Source of the DNA: Rhodococcus xishaensis
GTDB taxonomy: Bacteria; Actinomycetota; Actinomycetes; Mycobacteriales; Mycobacteriaceae
DNA length: 64,000 nt
Reading direction: 5' to 3'
Assembly (NCBI RefSeq): GCF_004011825.1
Contig: NZ_RKLO01000002.1
Coordinates: 558,001 to 622,000, forward strand
Shown here piece after piece: positions 37,028 to 46,875 of this stretch (position 1 is the first letter of the stretch; every line of letters starts with the position of its first letter). Below the pieces are notes generated by a model, which ran no database searches, was not told the origin of the DNA, and saw nothing but the letters and a program-made list of their open reading frames with translations. The translations under genes and the position numbers were made by a program.

Positions 37028-37160
37028 CTCGCTGCTCCCTCCGAACTCACGCCTCCCACACCTCTTCGATCGAGCGTCGACTCGCCACCGGCGACGCACC
37101 GCCAGTGGCGACCGCGTGCCGGATCTGCGCGATTCCCGGGCCGCCCACCATTCACCAAGT

Positions 37161-37188
37161 CTTGCCGCGGCCGATCCGCCGCGGCAAG
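37161..37188. promoter_or_regulatory. Perfect 10-bp inverted repeat between divergent genes
   Basis: CTTGCCGCGG, eight-base centre, CCGCGGCAAG. It sits between the divergent CBS-BON and PEP-synthase-like genes. A terminator makes no sense here since both genes start away from it, so an operator or a 5' UTR hairpin is more likely. The rest of 37028-37353 shows no convincing gene. Confidence 0.45.
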
Positions 37189-37251
37189 GGCCGTAGTGCT
37201 CTCACCGAGCGGCGCGCAGAGTGCCCTCGGCGGGCGGTAGAAGGCATGGGG

Positions 37252-37268
37252 TGGGACCGATGACCTTG
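37252..37268. promoter_or_regulatory. Weak DosR-box-like site before the PEP-synthase-like gene
   Basis: On the minus strand the site reads AAGGTCATCGGTCCCAC; GTCCC and the left GG-x-C are conserved, about 10 of 16 consensus positions. It lies ~90-100 bp upstream of the ATG at 37354. Confidence 0.35.
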
Positions 37269-37353
37269 TGCCCTGTAGAGGCCGCGATGGCCGGTGTTTC
37301 CTGGAAGCAGCAGCTCGTACTCATCACGTCCGTACTCGTATTGAGGAGCGGAG

Positions 37354-39666
37354 ATGGCAGCTGAGTCGGCCCCCACGGGGCAAAGGTGGACCACATCGAT
37401 CGACCACCTCGGCCCCGCGGACGCACCGTCGGTCGGAGGCAAGGCCGCCAACCTCGGGGAACTCGCCGGTGCTCGGTTCCCGGTGCCCCCAGCGTTCGCG
37501 GTCTCCGAACGGGCCTACCTAGCGGCGATGGACGCAGCCGGTATCCGCAAGGACCTCGCCGACCGGGGCGCCGCATGCCGGTCGGCCGACGACACCTTGC
37601 TCACCCGCGAGTCCCGCGCGTTGCAGACACTCGTCCGCGAGGTGACCCTGCCCGACGACCTGCGGGCCCAGATCTGCCGCGCGTACCGGGACCTGGGCCC
37701 GGACGTACCGGTCGCTGTGCGGTCCTCGGCACCGGCCGAGGACGCCGCCGACACATCCTTCGCTGGCATTCACGAGAGCTACACCGATGTCGTCGGGGAG
37801 GACGCCCTGATCGACGCGGTCCGGAACTGCTGGGCATCATTGTGGACACCCCGTGCACTCACCTACCGCATCCTCCGCGGCTACGAGGAAGAGCCCTCCA
37901 TCGCCGTGGTGGTCCAGCGCATGGTCCGCTCCGACTGCTCCGGAGTCGTGTTCACCGCCGACCCCCGCACCGGGGCTCGCGACCGGATCGTCATCGAAGC
38001 AGCGCTCGGTCTCGGTGAGGTCGTCGTCGGCGGCCAGGTCGAACCCGACACCTACGTCGTGTCCAAGGACGACTTCACCCTCATCGACAAACACATCGGG
38101 AACCAGTCGTTCGCGATCCGGCCCGGCCGGGACGGCGACCAACGCGTGAACCTCACGTCTGCCGAAGGCACACGGCAGGTGCTCGACACCGCACAGGTGC
38201 AGGAGATCGCGAAACTCGCAGCGGCAGTGGAGGAGCACTACGGTGCACCGCAGGATCTCGAGTTCGCGATCGAGGACCGACACCTCTGGCTCGTCCAGAC
38301 CCGCCCGATCACCACCCTCGGCGCCACAGACACCGGAGCCGCCGGCGACGAAACCCGTGACACCGCCGAACCACTGGTTCAAGGGCTCGGCGCCGGGCCC
38401 GGGACCGCAACCGGCACTGCACGTGTGCTCTCCACCCTCGAGGACTCCGGCCGACTCCAGGACGGCGACATCCTCGTTGCCCCGATGACCCGTCCAGATT
38501 GGCTGCCCGTGCTGCGCCGGGCCGCCGCGATCGTCACCGACGGTGGGGGAGTGACGTGCCATGCGGCGATCGTCGGCCGTGAACTCGGCCGGCCCGTCGT
38601 CGTCGGCACCCACGACGCCACCAACGTCATCGAGGACGGCTCCCGGATCACCGTCGACGGCAGCAGCGGGACCGTGTTCGCCGGAACCGTGACCCCGGCC
38701 GCGAAACCGTCCGTCAGGCAACGGCCGGCGCAGCTGCAGGTGGCCGCCGAGACCACGGCCACGACGCTGTACGTCAACCTCGCGACCCCCGACGCCGCCG
38801 AATCCGTCGCCGCCACCGACGTCGACGGCGTCGGACTTCTCCGCGCCGAGTTCATGATTACCGGTGCACTCGGCGGCGCACATCCCGCGGCGATGATCGC
38901 GGCCGGGCGCCGCAAGGAGTACGTCGACGACATGACAGCCGGCGTCGAACACATCGCCGCCGCTTTCGCACCCCGGCCCGTCGTCTACCGGGCCGTGGAC
39001 CTGCGTTCGAACGAGTTCGCTGCACTCGAGGGCGGTGACGTCGAGCCGGACGAGGACAACCCGATGATCGGGTACCGCGGCTGCTTCCGGTACGTGCGTG
39101 AGCCAGAACTGTTCTCGCTCGACCTCGACGTGCTGCACCGGGTCCGGCAGCGACTACCGAACGTGCACCTGATGATTCCGTTCGTCCGCACCCGCTGGGA
39201 ACTCGCCGAATGCCTTGACCAGCTCGACCACCATCCTCTCGGCGCAGACCGCGGCATGCACCGGTGGATCATGGCAGAGGTCCCGTCGGTGGCCTACTGG
39301 ATCCCCGCCTACGCACAGCTCGGCATCGACGGAGTTTCCATCGGCAGCAACGACCTGACCCAGTTGACGCTCGGCGTCGACCGGGACTCCGGGGTGTGCA
39401 AAGACCTGTTCGACACGATGGACCCGGCCGTCCTCGACGCCATCGACCGCATCATCGATCGCGCCCACGACTGCGGACTGACGACTTCGCTGTGCGGCCA
39501 GGCGGTCTCCACCGACTCCCGGCTGGCCGAACACCTCGTGCGACGAGGCATCACCTCGGTGTCCGTGACCGCCGACTCCGCGGCCCGCACGCGGCGAATC
39601 ATCGCCGCCGCCGAGCGACGGATCCTGCTCGACCACGCCCGCGCGTCGGCCCGAACGAAGGAGTGA
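37354..39666 (+). CDS. ppsA: Phosphoenolpyruvate synthase-like protein
   Basis: 770 residues. The N-terminal ATP-grasp half (~15-330) has VGGKAANLGEL, VAVRSSAPAEDAADTSFAGIHES and the C-terminal QTRPITT. The swivelling phospho-His domain has GGGVTCHAAIVGRELGRPVVVG (His in TCHAA). The C-terminal TIM barrel binds PEP/pyruvate (DVDGVGLLRAEF, NPMIGYRGCFRY, IGSNDLTQLTLGVDRDS, and LCGQAVS with the catalytic Cys). All three catalytic parts are present, so it should be active in pyruvate to PEP conversion. Pyruvate phosphate dikinase is excluded by length and by the lack of its extra domains. ATG at 37354 after GAGGAG. Heads a coupled run with a CBS protein and a USP. A role in gluconeogenesis or redox balance in dormancy is inferred. 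Confidence 0.93.
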   Translation: MAAESAPTGQRWTTSIDHLGPADAPSVGGKAANLGELAGARFPVPPAFAVSERAYLAAMDAAGIRKDLADRGAACRSADDTLLTRESRALQTLVREVTLPDDLRAQICRAYRDLGPDVPVAVRSSAPAEDAADTSFAGIHESYTDVVGEDALIDAVRNCWASLWTPRALTYRILRGYEEEPSIAVVVQRMVRSDCSGVVFTADPRTGARDRIVIEAALGLGEVVVGGQVEPDTYVVSKDDFTLIDKHIGNQSFAIRPGRDGDQRVNLTSAEGTRQVLDTAQVQEIAKLAAAVEEHYGAPQDLEFAIEDRHLWLVQTRPITTLGATDTGAAGDETRDTAEPLVQGLGAGPGTATGTARVLSTLEDSGRLQDGDILVAPMTRPDWLPVLRRAAAIVTDGGGVTCHAAIVGRELGRPVVVGTHDATNVIEDGSRITVDGSSGTVFAGTVTPAAKPSVRQRPAQLQVAAETTATTLYVNLATPDAAESVAATDVDGVGLLRAEFMITGALGGAHPAAMIAAGRRKEYVDDMTAGVEHIAAAFAPRPVVYRAVDLRSNEFAALEGGDVEPDEDNPMIGYRGCFRYVREPELFSLDLDVLHRVRQRLPNVHLMIPFVRTRWELAECLDQLDHHPLGADRGMHRWIMAEVPSVAYWIPAYAQLGIDGVSIGSNDLTQLTLGVDRDSGVCKDLFDTMDPAVLDAIDRIIDRAHDCGLTTSLCGQAVSTDSRLAEHLVRRGITSVSVTADSAARTRRIIAAAERRILLDHARASARTKE

Positions 39667-39671
39667 ATCCG

Positions 39672-40091
39672 GTGCGCGCCGGAGACATCATGACCACGAG
39701 GGTGGTCACCATCGACGAACACGCCACCCTCGCGTACGCAGCCCACCTGCTCGGCCCCGACCCGGAGTCCGCGCTGCACGTCGTAGACGCCTCCGGGCGC
39801 CTGGTCGGAATCGTCACCGCAACCCGCCTTCTCGACCGAATCTGCGCTCTACTCAACACCATCGATCTCGCAAGTTCCGGCTGGGACACCGTCTCCGACG
39901 CGATGACCACCCCAGTCCTGGCCGTCGGCGCCGACACCGACATCAGCCACATCGTGACGGCCCTGACCGACCGCGACACTCGCACCTACACCGTGCCTGT
40001 CGTCGACGGCTTCACCCCGATCGGCGCGGTCACGCGCCTCGACCTGGTGCGCGCGCTCTACGACCGAACCCCTCCACCGCCTCCGAGGTGA
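39672..40091 (+). CDS. CBS-domain protein
   Basis: 139 residues with two CBS motifs (RAGDIMTTRVVTIDEHATLAYAAHLL; VVDASGRLVGIVTATRLLD; TVSDAMTTPVLAVGADTDISHIVTAL; VVDGFTPIGAVTRLDLV). Start chosen at GTG 39672 because AAGGAG lies nine bases upstream; another GTG at 39663 overlaps the previous stop but leaves no room for the ribosome site. Similar to hypoxic-response Hrp1 proteins. Lies between ppsA and a USP with overlaps or gaps under ten bases, so one operon is very likely. Confidence 0.92.
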   Translation: MRAGDIMTTRVVTIDEHATLAYAAHLLGPDPESALHVVDASGRLVGIVTATRLLDRICALLNTIDLASSGWDTVSDAMTTPVLAVGADTDISHIVTALTDRDTRTYTVPVVDGFTPIGAVTRLDLVRALYDRTPPPPPR

Positions 40092-40096
40092 TCCGC

Positions 40097-40978
40097 ATGA
40101 GCACATCTCCGATCGTCGTCGGCGTGGACGGCTCGGCTGCATCCCGTGATGCAGTCCGCTGGGCGGCGCACGAGGCTCGACTACGCGGCGACACCCTTCT
40201 GCTCTTGACGAGCGTCAGCACCGGGGGCATCGGACCCGGTTCACCATTCACTGACGACCTGCGCATCGCGGGCGAACGCTGCATCGACGACGCGCGGCAG
40301 CTCGTGGCACTCGACAACGGCGGCCAGGTCGTCGACACGCGTAGCGAACTGTCCCCGCTGCCCGCCGTGCAAGCCCTCGTGGAGCACTCCGAGTCGGCAC
40401 GCATGATCGTCTTGGGCACCCGCGGACTGGGCGAATTCACCAGCGGCCTTACCGGATCGGTCACATCCGCCGTCGCACGTCACGCCCGTTGCCCGGTCGT
40501 CGTGGTCCCCGGCTGGCCGAAACCCGGTGAACCGCCCCTCACCGGACCCGTCGTCGTCGGCGCCGACGGCTCCGAAGCGAGCGGGCCTGCCATCGCTGCC
40601 GCGTTCGAGGAGGCATCACTGCACGACGCGGATCTCGTCGCCCTCCACGCCTGGTCGGATCGGGACCTATCGATGCTGAACCCGTTCTCGCTGACCGATC
40701 CGCACCGCATCGAATGGCCGACCACAGAAGCGGCCGAACGAGCCGTCCTGTCCGAAAGCCTCGCCGGATGGCAGGAGAAGTACCCCGACGTCACCGTCCG
40801 CACGATCGTGGTGCAGGACCGCCCGGTGCACAACCTTCTCACCCACGGTGCCGGGGCCAGGCTCATCGTCGTCGGCAGCCGCGGCCGCGGCGGATTACCG
40901 GCCATGACCCTCGGCTCCACCAGCGCCGCGCTCCTGCATGCCGTCACGAACCCGCTGCTGGTGGTGCGATCCAAGTAG
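40097..40978 (+). CDS. Universal stress protein, tandem UspA domains
   Basis: 293 residues in two USP domains, each with a Gly-loop: LGTRGLGEFTSGLTGS and VGSRGRGGLPAMTLGS. The first domain begins IVVGVDGSAASRDAVRWAAHEAR. ATG at 40097 follows GAGG; a GTG at 40088 that overlaps the CBS stop is the alternative. Paralogue of the USP at 35331. The last gene of the ppsA-CBS-USP run, convergent with hsp20 only seven bases away. Confidence 0.94.
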   Translation: MSTSPIVVGVDGSAASRDAVRWAAHEARLRGDTLLLLTSVSTGGIGPGSPFTDDLRIAGERCIDDARQLVALDNGGQVVDTRSELSPLPAVQALVEHSESARMIVLGTRGLGEFTSGLTGSVTSAVARHARCPVVVVPGWPKPGEPPLTGPVVVGADGSEASGPAIAAAFEEASLHDADLVALHAWSDRDLSMLNPFSLTDPHRIEWPTTEAAERAVLSESLAGWQEKYPDVTVRTIVVQDRPVHNLLTHGAGARLIVVGSRGRGGLPAMTLGSTSAALLHAVTNPLLVVRSK

Positions 40979-40984
40979 TACCCG

Positions 40985-41404
40985 TCAGTCTGCCGACTTG
41001 ACATCGATGTGCTTGGCGCCGGCACCCTTCGCGGACATGCCGACCGTGACCTCGAGAATGCCCTTCGAGTAGTTCGCGTCGACCGCATCCTCGTCCGCGC
41101 CTGCGGGCAACGTCACCGCGCGGCTGAAGGACCCGTACGTAAACTCCGATCGCCCGCCCTCGGACTTCTCCTCGGTTCGCTCCGCCTCGATCGTCAACCG
41201 GCCGTCCTCGATGCTGACATTGATGTCCTCTGGATCCAGACCGGGAAGCTCGGCGCGCAGCGTGTACTTGTCGCTCTCGACGCGGTCCTCAACGCGGATC
41301 AGGTTGCCACCGAACGGTGGACGGAACCCCGTGACCGGGAACGCGTCGAACAGTTCGGTCAGGTCGGGCAGAACGGACCGGCGGCGAGCTGGAACGCTGG
41401 ACAT
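40985..41404 (-). CDS. Small heat-shock protein, Hsp20/alpha-crystallin
   Basis: 139 residues. The alpha-crystallin domain (~35-130) shows IRVEDRVESDKYTLRAELPGLDPEDINVSIEDGRLTIEAER, a Tyr-rich FTYGSFSRAVTLPAGADEDAVDANYSKGILEVTV block and a basic C-terminal tail. The short N-terminal arm begins SSVPARRRSVLPDLTELFDAFP, as in the mycobacterial HspX/Acr family, the hallmark DosR-induced chaperone. ATG at 41404 has GAGGAG upstream; an in-frame GTG at 41410 is unlikely. A 7-bp inverted repeat and a DosR-box-like site lie in the upstream gap. Confidence 0.95.
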   Translation of the reverse strand: MSSVPARRRSVLPDLTELFDAFPVTGFRPPFGGNLIRVEDRVESDKYTLRAELPGLDPEDINVSIEDGRLTIEAERTEEKSEGGRSEFTYGSFSRAVTLPAGADEDAVDANYSKGILEVTVGMSAKGAGAKHIDVKSAD

Positions 41405-41423
41405 GACCACTCCTCACTGTCAC

Positions 41424-41443
41424 GTAGCCGTGGAATCGGCTAC
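41424..41443. promoter_or_regulatory. Inverted repeat just upstream of hsp20
   Basis: GTAGCCG, six bases, CGGCTAC, about 20 bp upstream of the hsp20 start codon. It is not a CIRCE or HAIR element. It could be a leader hairpin over the ribosome-binding region (thermometer-like) or an operator. Confidence 0.4.
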
Positions 41444-41478
41444 ACCCCCATTCGACGCCGGTCCAGCTGAACAGGGGA

Positions 41479-41492
41479 GGGCCGTTCGTCAC
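41479..41492. promoter_or_regulatory. DosR-box-like site before hsp20
   Basis: GGGCCGTTCGTCAC matches the DosR core GGGACTTTAGTCCC in 10 of 14 positions by eye and lies 75-90 bp upstream of the hsp20 ATG. Confidence 0.4.
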
Positions 41493-41573
41493 ACCACGCG
41501 GTACACGGGGTCGAGGAAGAACGGAAGGAATCTGGCGCAGGACACCGGCGAGCGGGTTTGCTAGGGGACGGTC

Positions 41574-42521
41574 TCAGCCGTATCGCTCGACGAGCGCGTT
41601 GCCGATCGAGGCCAGGTGGTCTCGCACACCCGGAGGGCCAGTAACCTCGAGCCATTCGACCATCCAGGCAAGCTCGCCGGCGAGTGCGTACTCGTTGCGG
41701 CCGCGGATCACGACCTCGATGCGGCCGTCGGTCGTGGAACCTCCCACCTGGAGCCGACCGCCGAGCGCCATCCGGAGCAGGCCTATCCCGTGGGGCTTGC
41801 ATACCGCCTGGATCTCGAGGGGTGTTCGCCTACGGTCGACCTCGTCGGCGATCTCGCGCCAGCTCTCGGCAAGGTCGAAGTCGTCGGGTCGGTGCACGGG
41901 ATCGTCAGTCGGGTCGGCGGACGACACGCGGTCGATCCGGAAGGTCCGCCGGCCGGCCTCGGTGTTGGAGACGAGGTACCACGACTGACCTTTGGCGACG
42001 ATGCCCAGCGGGTGGACGGTTCTCTCGGTTTCGGTGCCTTTGCGGTCGACGTAGCCGAGCCGCACCTGGACGCCGCGGATCACCGCGTCTTGGAGTTCGT
42101 CGAGGAAGCGAGGTGGTCGGTGCTCGACCCGACTCGACCCCCATTGTTCTGGGTCGGTGACCAACGACGACGCTGCTGCCTCGGCCTGCACCCGGAAGGG
42201 CTCCGGCAGGGCATGGACGAGCTTGCGCAGAGCTGCTTTCACGGCCGGCGTCGCAGCCGAGGCCGGGCCGGCAACCAGGAACAGGGCGCGGGCCTCACCC
42301 GCGGTCAACCCGGACAGGTCGGTGCGGGCGCCGCCCACTAGGCGCCAGCCGCCTCCTCGGCCCTGCATGGAGTACAAGGGCACCCCGGCCATGGCCAGGG
42401 CGTCGAGGTCGCGGCGGGCGGTGCGCTCGGAGACCTCGAGCTCTCGGGCGACCTCTGGTGCTGTCACCTGCCCGCGCCGTTGCAGCAGCAGGAGGATTGC
42501 CACTAGCCGATCGGTTCGCAC
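41574..42521 (-). CDS. YafY/WYL-domain transcriptional regulator
   Basis: 315 residues. N-terminal HTH of the DeoR/YafY type: RTDRLVAILLLLQRRGQVTAPEVARELEVSERTARRDLDAL. The WYL domain (~130-205) has HPLGIVAKGQSWYLVSNTEAGRRTFRIDRV; a WCX-like C-terminal extension follows. GTG at 42521 places the family-typical MRTDRL at the start. An ATG at 42551 is in frame but lies within the palindrome at 42541-42565, so it is rejected. Divergent from the epoxide hydrolase gene with that palindrome in between, so it probably regulates itself and the hydrolase in response to an unknown ligand. Confidence 0.9.
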   Translation of the reverse strand: MRTDRLVAILLLLQRRGQVTAPEVARELEVSERTARRDLDALAMAGVPLYSMQGRGGGWRLVGGARTDLSGLTAGEARALFLVAGPASAATPAVKAALRKLVHALPEPFRVQAEAAASSLVTDPEQWGSSRVEHRPPRFLDELQDAVIRGVQVRLGYVDRKGTETERTVHPLGIVAKGQSWYLVSNTEAGRRTFRIDRVSSADPTDDPVHRPDDFDLAESWREIADEVDRRRTPLEIQAVCKPHGIGLLRMALGGRLQVGGSTTDGRIEVVIRGRNEYALAGELAWMVEWLEVTGPPGVRDHLASIGNALVERYG

Positions 42522-42540
42522 ACCGACAACACTTTCACAA

Positions 42541-42565
42541 AAACCGGTCATGAGGTGACCGGTTT
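42541..42565. promoter_or_regulatory. Perfect 10-bp palindromic operator for the WYL regulator
   Basis: AAACCGGTCA, five bases (TGAGG), TGACCGGTTT. Exact dyad symmetry, 20 bp upstream of the regulator's GTG and 164 bp upstream of the hydrolase ATG. Best candidate for the regulator's own binding site. Confidence 0.7.
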
Positions 42566-42728
42566 CGGCCGTCAAGATGGCCACATGACCTCACCGATGA
42601 GTCCCACTACCCACGATCGTGTCGTCCCTCTGCCTGCCAGGGGTGCGCCGACGCTGACTTCGGGCACCTTCGTCGCCTGATCACCCCGAACTCGCTTGAT
42701 CACCCCGAAAAGATAGAAAGGAAACGCA

Positions 42729-43673
42729 ATGTTTGATCCAACCGATTTTCCCGAGCCCACCCTGATCTCAGTCAACGGTGTGGAACTCGAAGTCTTCGAA
42801 GCGGGCCGGCAAAATACAGGAAACCCAATCGTGCTCTGTCACGGCTTTCCAGAGCATGCCTTTTCGTGGCGCCATCAGGTGCCTGCTCTTGCCGAAGCGG
42901 GCTACCACGTCATCGTCCCGAACCAGCGAGGTTATGGGAACTCATCCCGTCCGACCGAAGTAACAGACTATGACATCGAGCACTTGTCGGGTGACCTCAT
43001 CGCACTTCTCGATCACTTCGGATACGACGACGCCACCTTTGTCGGCCACGATTGGGGTGCATTCGTCGTGTGGGGACTGACTTTGTTGCATCCGAGCCGG
43101 GTCAGCAAGGTGATAAACCTGAGCTTGCCTTACCAGGATCGCGGAGAAAGGCCCTGGATCGAGGTCATGGAGGACATGCTGGGCAGCGACTTCTACTTTG
43201 TCCACTTCAATCGACAGCCAGGCGTCGCGGACGCTGTATTCGAAGAGAATACATTCCAGTTCCTTCGCAACCTGTACCGGAAGAACGAGCCTCCCAGCGA
43301 GCCTCAGCCAGGTATGGCGTTGATCAATCTCGCCAAAGCAGAAACACCACTTGGTCAGCCTTTGATGGGCGACAGCGAACTGGCCGTTTTTGTCTCCGCG
43401 TTCGAAGCATCAGGGTTCACCGGCGGTATCAATTGGTATAGAAACCTCGACCGCAACTGGAACTTGCTGGCGGACGTGAACCCGATCATCCAGCAGCCCG
43501 CGCTCATGATGTATGGCGACCGGGATACGGTCGCGAAGTCCGAAAGACTGGCAGAGTTCGTGCCCAATGTGGAAGTGGTCAATCTGGATTGCGGTCATTG
43601 GATCCAACAAGAAAAGCCGGAAGAAACAAACCAAGCGATCTTGAAATGGCTGGAACAGCAGGATGCCACCTGA
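42729..43673 (+). CDS. Epoxide hydrolase-like alpha/beta hydrolase
   Basis: 314 residues. Oxyanion-hole motif HGFPE at ~39-43, nucleophile Asp108 in GHDWGA, acid Asp in YGDRDT, and base His in CGHWIQQE near the C-terminus; the cap region (~145-235) contains Tyr residues that would polarise an epoxide. Haloalkane dehalogenase is the closest alternative, but HGFPE and the Tyr-containing cap favour epoxide hydrolase. ATG at 42729 after AAAGGAAA. Base composition is clearly less GC-rich than its neighbours, with codons such as AAA, GAA, AAT and ATA used freely, which suggests acquisition. Divergent from a WYL regulator. Confidence 0.88.
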   Translation: MFDPTDFPEPTLISVNGVELEVFEAGRQNTGNPIVLCHGFPEHAFSWRHQVPALAEAGYHVIVPNQRGYGNSSRPTEVTDYDIEHLSGDLIALLDHFGYDDATFVGHDWGAFVVWGLTLLHPSRVSKVINLSLPYQDRGERPWIEVMEDMLGSDFYFVHFNRQPGVADAVFEENTFQFLRNLYRKNEPPSEPQPGMALINLAKAETPLGQPLMGDSELAVFVSAFEASGFTGGINWYRNLDRNWNLLADVNPIIQQPALMMYGDRDTVAKSERLAEFVPNVEVVNLDCGHWIQQEKPEETNQAILKWLEQQDAT

Positions 43674-43831
43674 TCCCGCGAGCGGTCCAAGGTTGGGCAT
43701 GCCCTCCGGCTCGAACGGAACAAATCGACCGTAGTGCATACGAGTCCAGGCGGCGTGCCGGGAAAGTTCCCCCTCCCATGCACGCCGCCTGGTCACGACC
43801 ATCAGCCCGTGGAGAGAGCCTCGGTCGCCGT

Positions 43832-45625
<1,794 letters not shown>

Positions 45626-45626
45626 T

Positions 45627-45643
45627 TACAGGACCAACCTGTA
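45627..45643. promoter_or_regulatory. Inverted repeat upstream of dosS
   Basis: TACAGG-ACCAA-CCTGTA, perfect 6-bp arms, ~92-108 bp upstream of the dosS start in the gap to the hotdog-protein gene. The right half runs into TGTAGGGGG. It could be an operator; no regulator can be named. Confidence 0.4.
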
Positions 45644-45681
45644 GGGGGAATGTTGAAGAAAGACTGGTGAATCTCAGCGGT

Positions 45682-46173
45682 TCAGCGAGACTTCTTCGAC
45701 ACCTTCATGGTGATCCTTGCGGAGACGAATGTGTTTCCGTCGGCGTCGCGGACATCGACAGGAACCACGAGTTCGGTTGGCTCATCGCCGAATTCGGGGA
45801 TCGAGTCGAGGCGGGCGGTCGCGTTGACCGCAGTGGTGGCCTTTGCCTTGTACTCCACCGTCATGCCGATCGGAATCCATCGATGAGTGGAGGGGATAGT
45901 GGCGTCGGTCATCAAGCCACCAGCGAGTTCGGCCATGTTGCACGAGGCGATGGCGTGGTAGGTGCCGAGATGGTTGCGCACGCCTCGTCGGTTGGGGGCG
46001 CTGACGCGGCACAGCCCGGGTCGCAGCTCATGGACCAGTGGGTGGATCGTCCGGAAGTATGGAGCCTTCAGGCACAGCGCCCGTGTGAAGATCCAGTTGC
46101 CGAAAGGCAAGCGCTGCAGTTTGTTCCAGATCCGGAGGTTCGCGCCGATGGGTGCGATGGTGGAAGTGGTCAT
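45682..46173 (-). CDS. DUF4442-type hotdog-fold protein (possible acyl-CoA thioesterase)
   Basis: 163 residues. The N-terminal helix region (NLRIWNKLQRLPFGNWIFTRALCLKAPYF) and the central VRNHLGTYHAIASCNMAELAGGLMTDAT are typical of DUF4442 hotdog proteins, in which the central helix carries the Asn/Glu pair. The beta strands that follow (RWIPIGMTVEYKAKATTAVNATARL, FVSARITMKVSKK) complete the fold. Probably acts on an acyl-CoA with the enoyl-CoA hydratase encoded 26 bp upstream. ATG at 46173. Last gene of the TetR-led operon. Confidence 0.88.
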   Translation of the reverse strand: MTTSTIAPIGANLRIWNKLQRLPFGNWIFTRALCLKAPYFRTIHPLVHELRPGLCRVSAPNRRGVRNHLGTYHAIASCNMAELAGGLMTDATIPSTHRWIPIGMTVEYKAKATTAVNATARLDSIPEFGDEPTELVVPVDVRDADGNTFVSARITMKVSKKSR

Positions 46174-46199
46174 GACGTCGGAATCCTGTCGGTGGTCGG

Positions 46200-46862
46200 T
46201 TACTGGTTGCGGCCCTGACGCAACGCGTCGGTGACCGAGCTGAACATTGTGGTCTTGATGGCTCCGAGGGTGCCGCGGTCCTTACCGGCGATCGGTGCCA
46301 AGCGATTGATCGCGGTAGCGACGACTTCACTCTCTGCGGCGGTACCGTCGATCAACCCTGCCTCCATCGCTTCGGCGGCCCCGTACCGATGTCCGGTGCT
46401 CATCGCGGTAATTGCTGTCTGCGGTGTGAGTTTCGCCTGAATGAGAGCCGCCATCCCCACTGTGAAGGGGATATTGATGTCCACTTCCGGGAAGCAGTAG
46501 TAGCCACGGTCCTCGCGCATGATCCGGTAGTCGTGCGCGATCGCCAACATGGCGCCGGCGCCGAAGGCGTGCCCGTTGACCGCTGCGATGGCGGGTAGCG
46601 GATAGGTCAAGATCCGGTTGAACAGCTCCTGGACTTGCTCCACATACCAGTCAGCTCGGCTGGCGTTGGCCATGAGCCAATCCAGGTCCAGTCCGTTGGA
46701 GTAGAACTTGCCGGAGCCCACGGTGATCAGGCCGCGTGCTTTCGTCTCGATCTCACCGAGGTGGGCGTTGACGGTGTCGATCCATTCGGGGGAGAAGCGG
46801 TTCTCGTCGTCGCCGAGATTCAGCACGGCGATCTCGTCCCGGTAGTCCAGGGTTGCAGTCAT
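46200..46862 (-). CDS. Enoyl-CoA hydratase/isomerase family protein
   Basis: 220 residues, a short crotonase. The oxyanion-hole segments are GLITVGSGKFYSNGLDLDWL and AAVNGHAFGAGAMLAIAHDYRIM; the following DRGYYCFPEVDINIPF occupies the place of the catalytic-Glu region. The C-terminal trimerisation helix is shortened. ATG at 46862 with AAAGGA nine bases upstream; longer frames would overlap the TetR gene. The substrate is probably a short or branched acyl-CoA; no degradation pathway can be assigned from the window. Confidence 0.92.
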   Translation of the reverse strand: MTATLDYRDEIAVLNLGDDENRFSPEWIDTVNAHLGEIETKARGLITVGSGKFYSNGLDLDWLMANASRADWYVEQVQELFNRILTYPLPAIAAVNGHAFGAGAMLAIAHDYRIMREDRGYYCFPEVDINIPFTVGMAALIQAKLTPQTAITAMSTGHRYGAAEAMEAGLIDGTAAESEVVATAINRLAPIAGKDRGTLGAIKTTMFSSVTDALRQGRNQ

Positions 46863-46875
46863 CGGTGGGTTCCTT

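Noticed and set aside
37260-37364. 34-codon frame just before the ppsA-like gene
   Set aside because: No ribosome site and no plausible sequence; it overlaps the ppsA start by chance.
42729-43673. Haloalkane dehalogenase
   Set aside because: HGFPE oxyanion motif and Tyr-bearing cap favour epoxide hydrolase; no halide-binding Trp pair was seen by hand.
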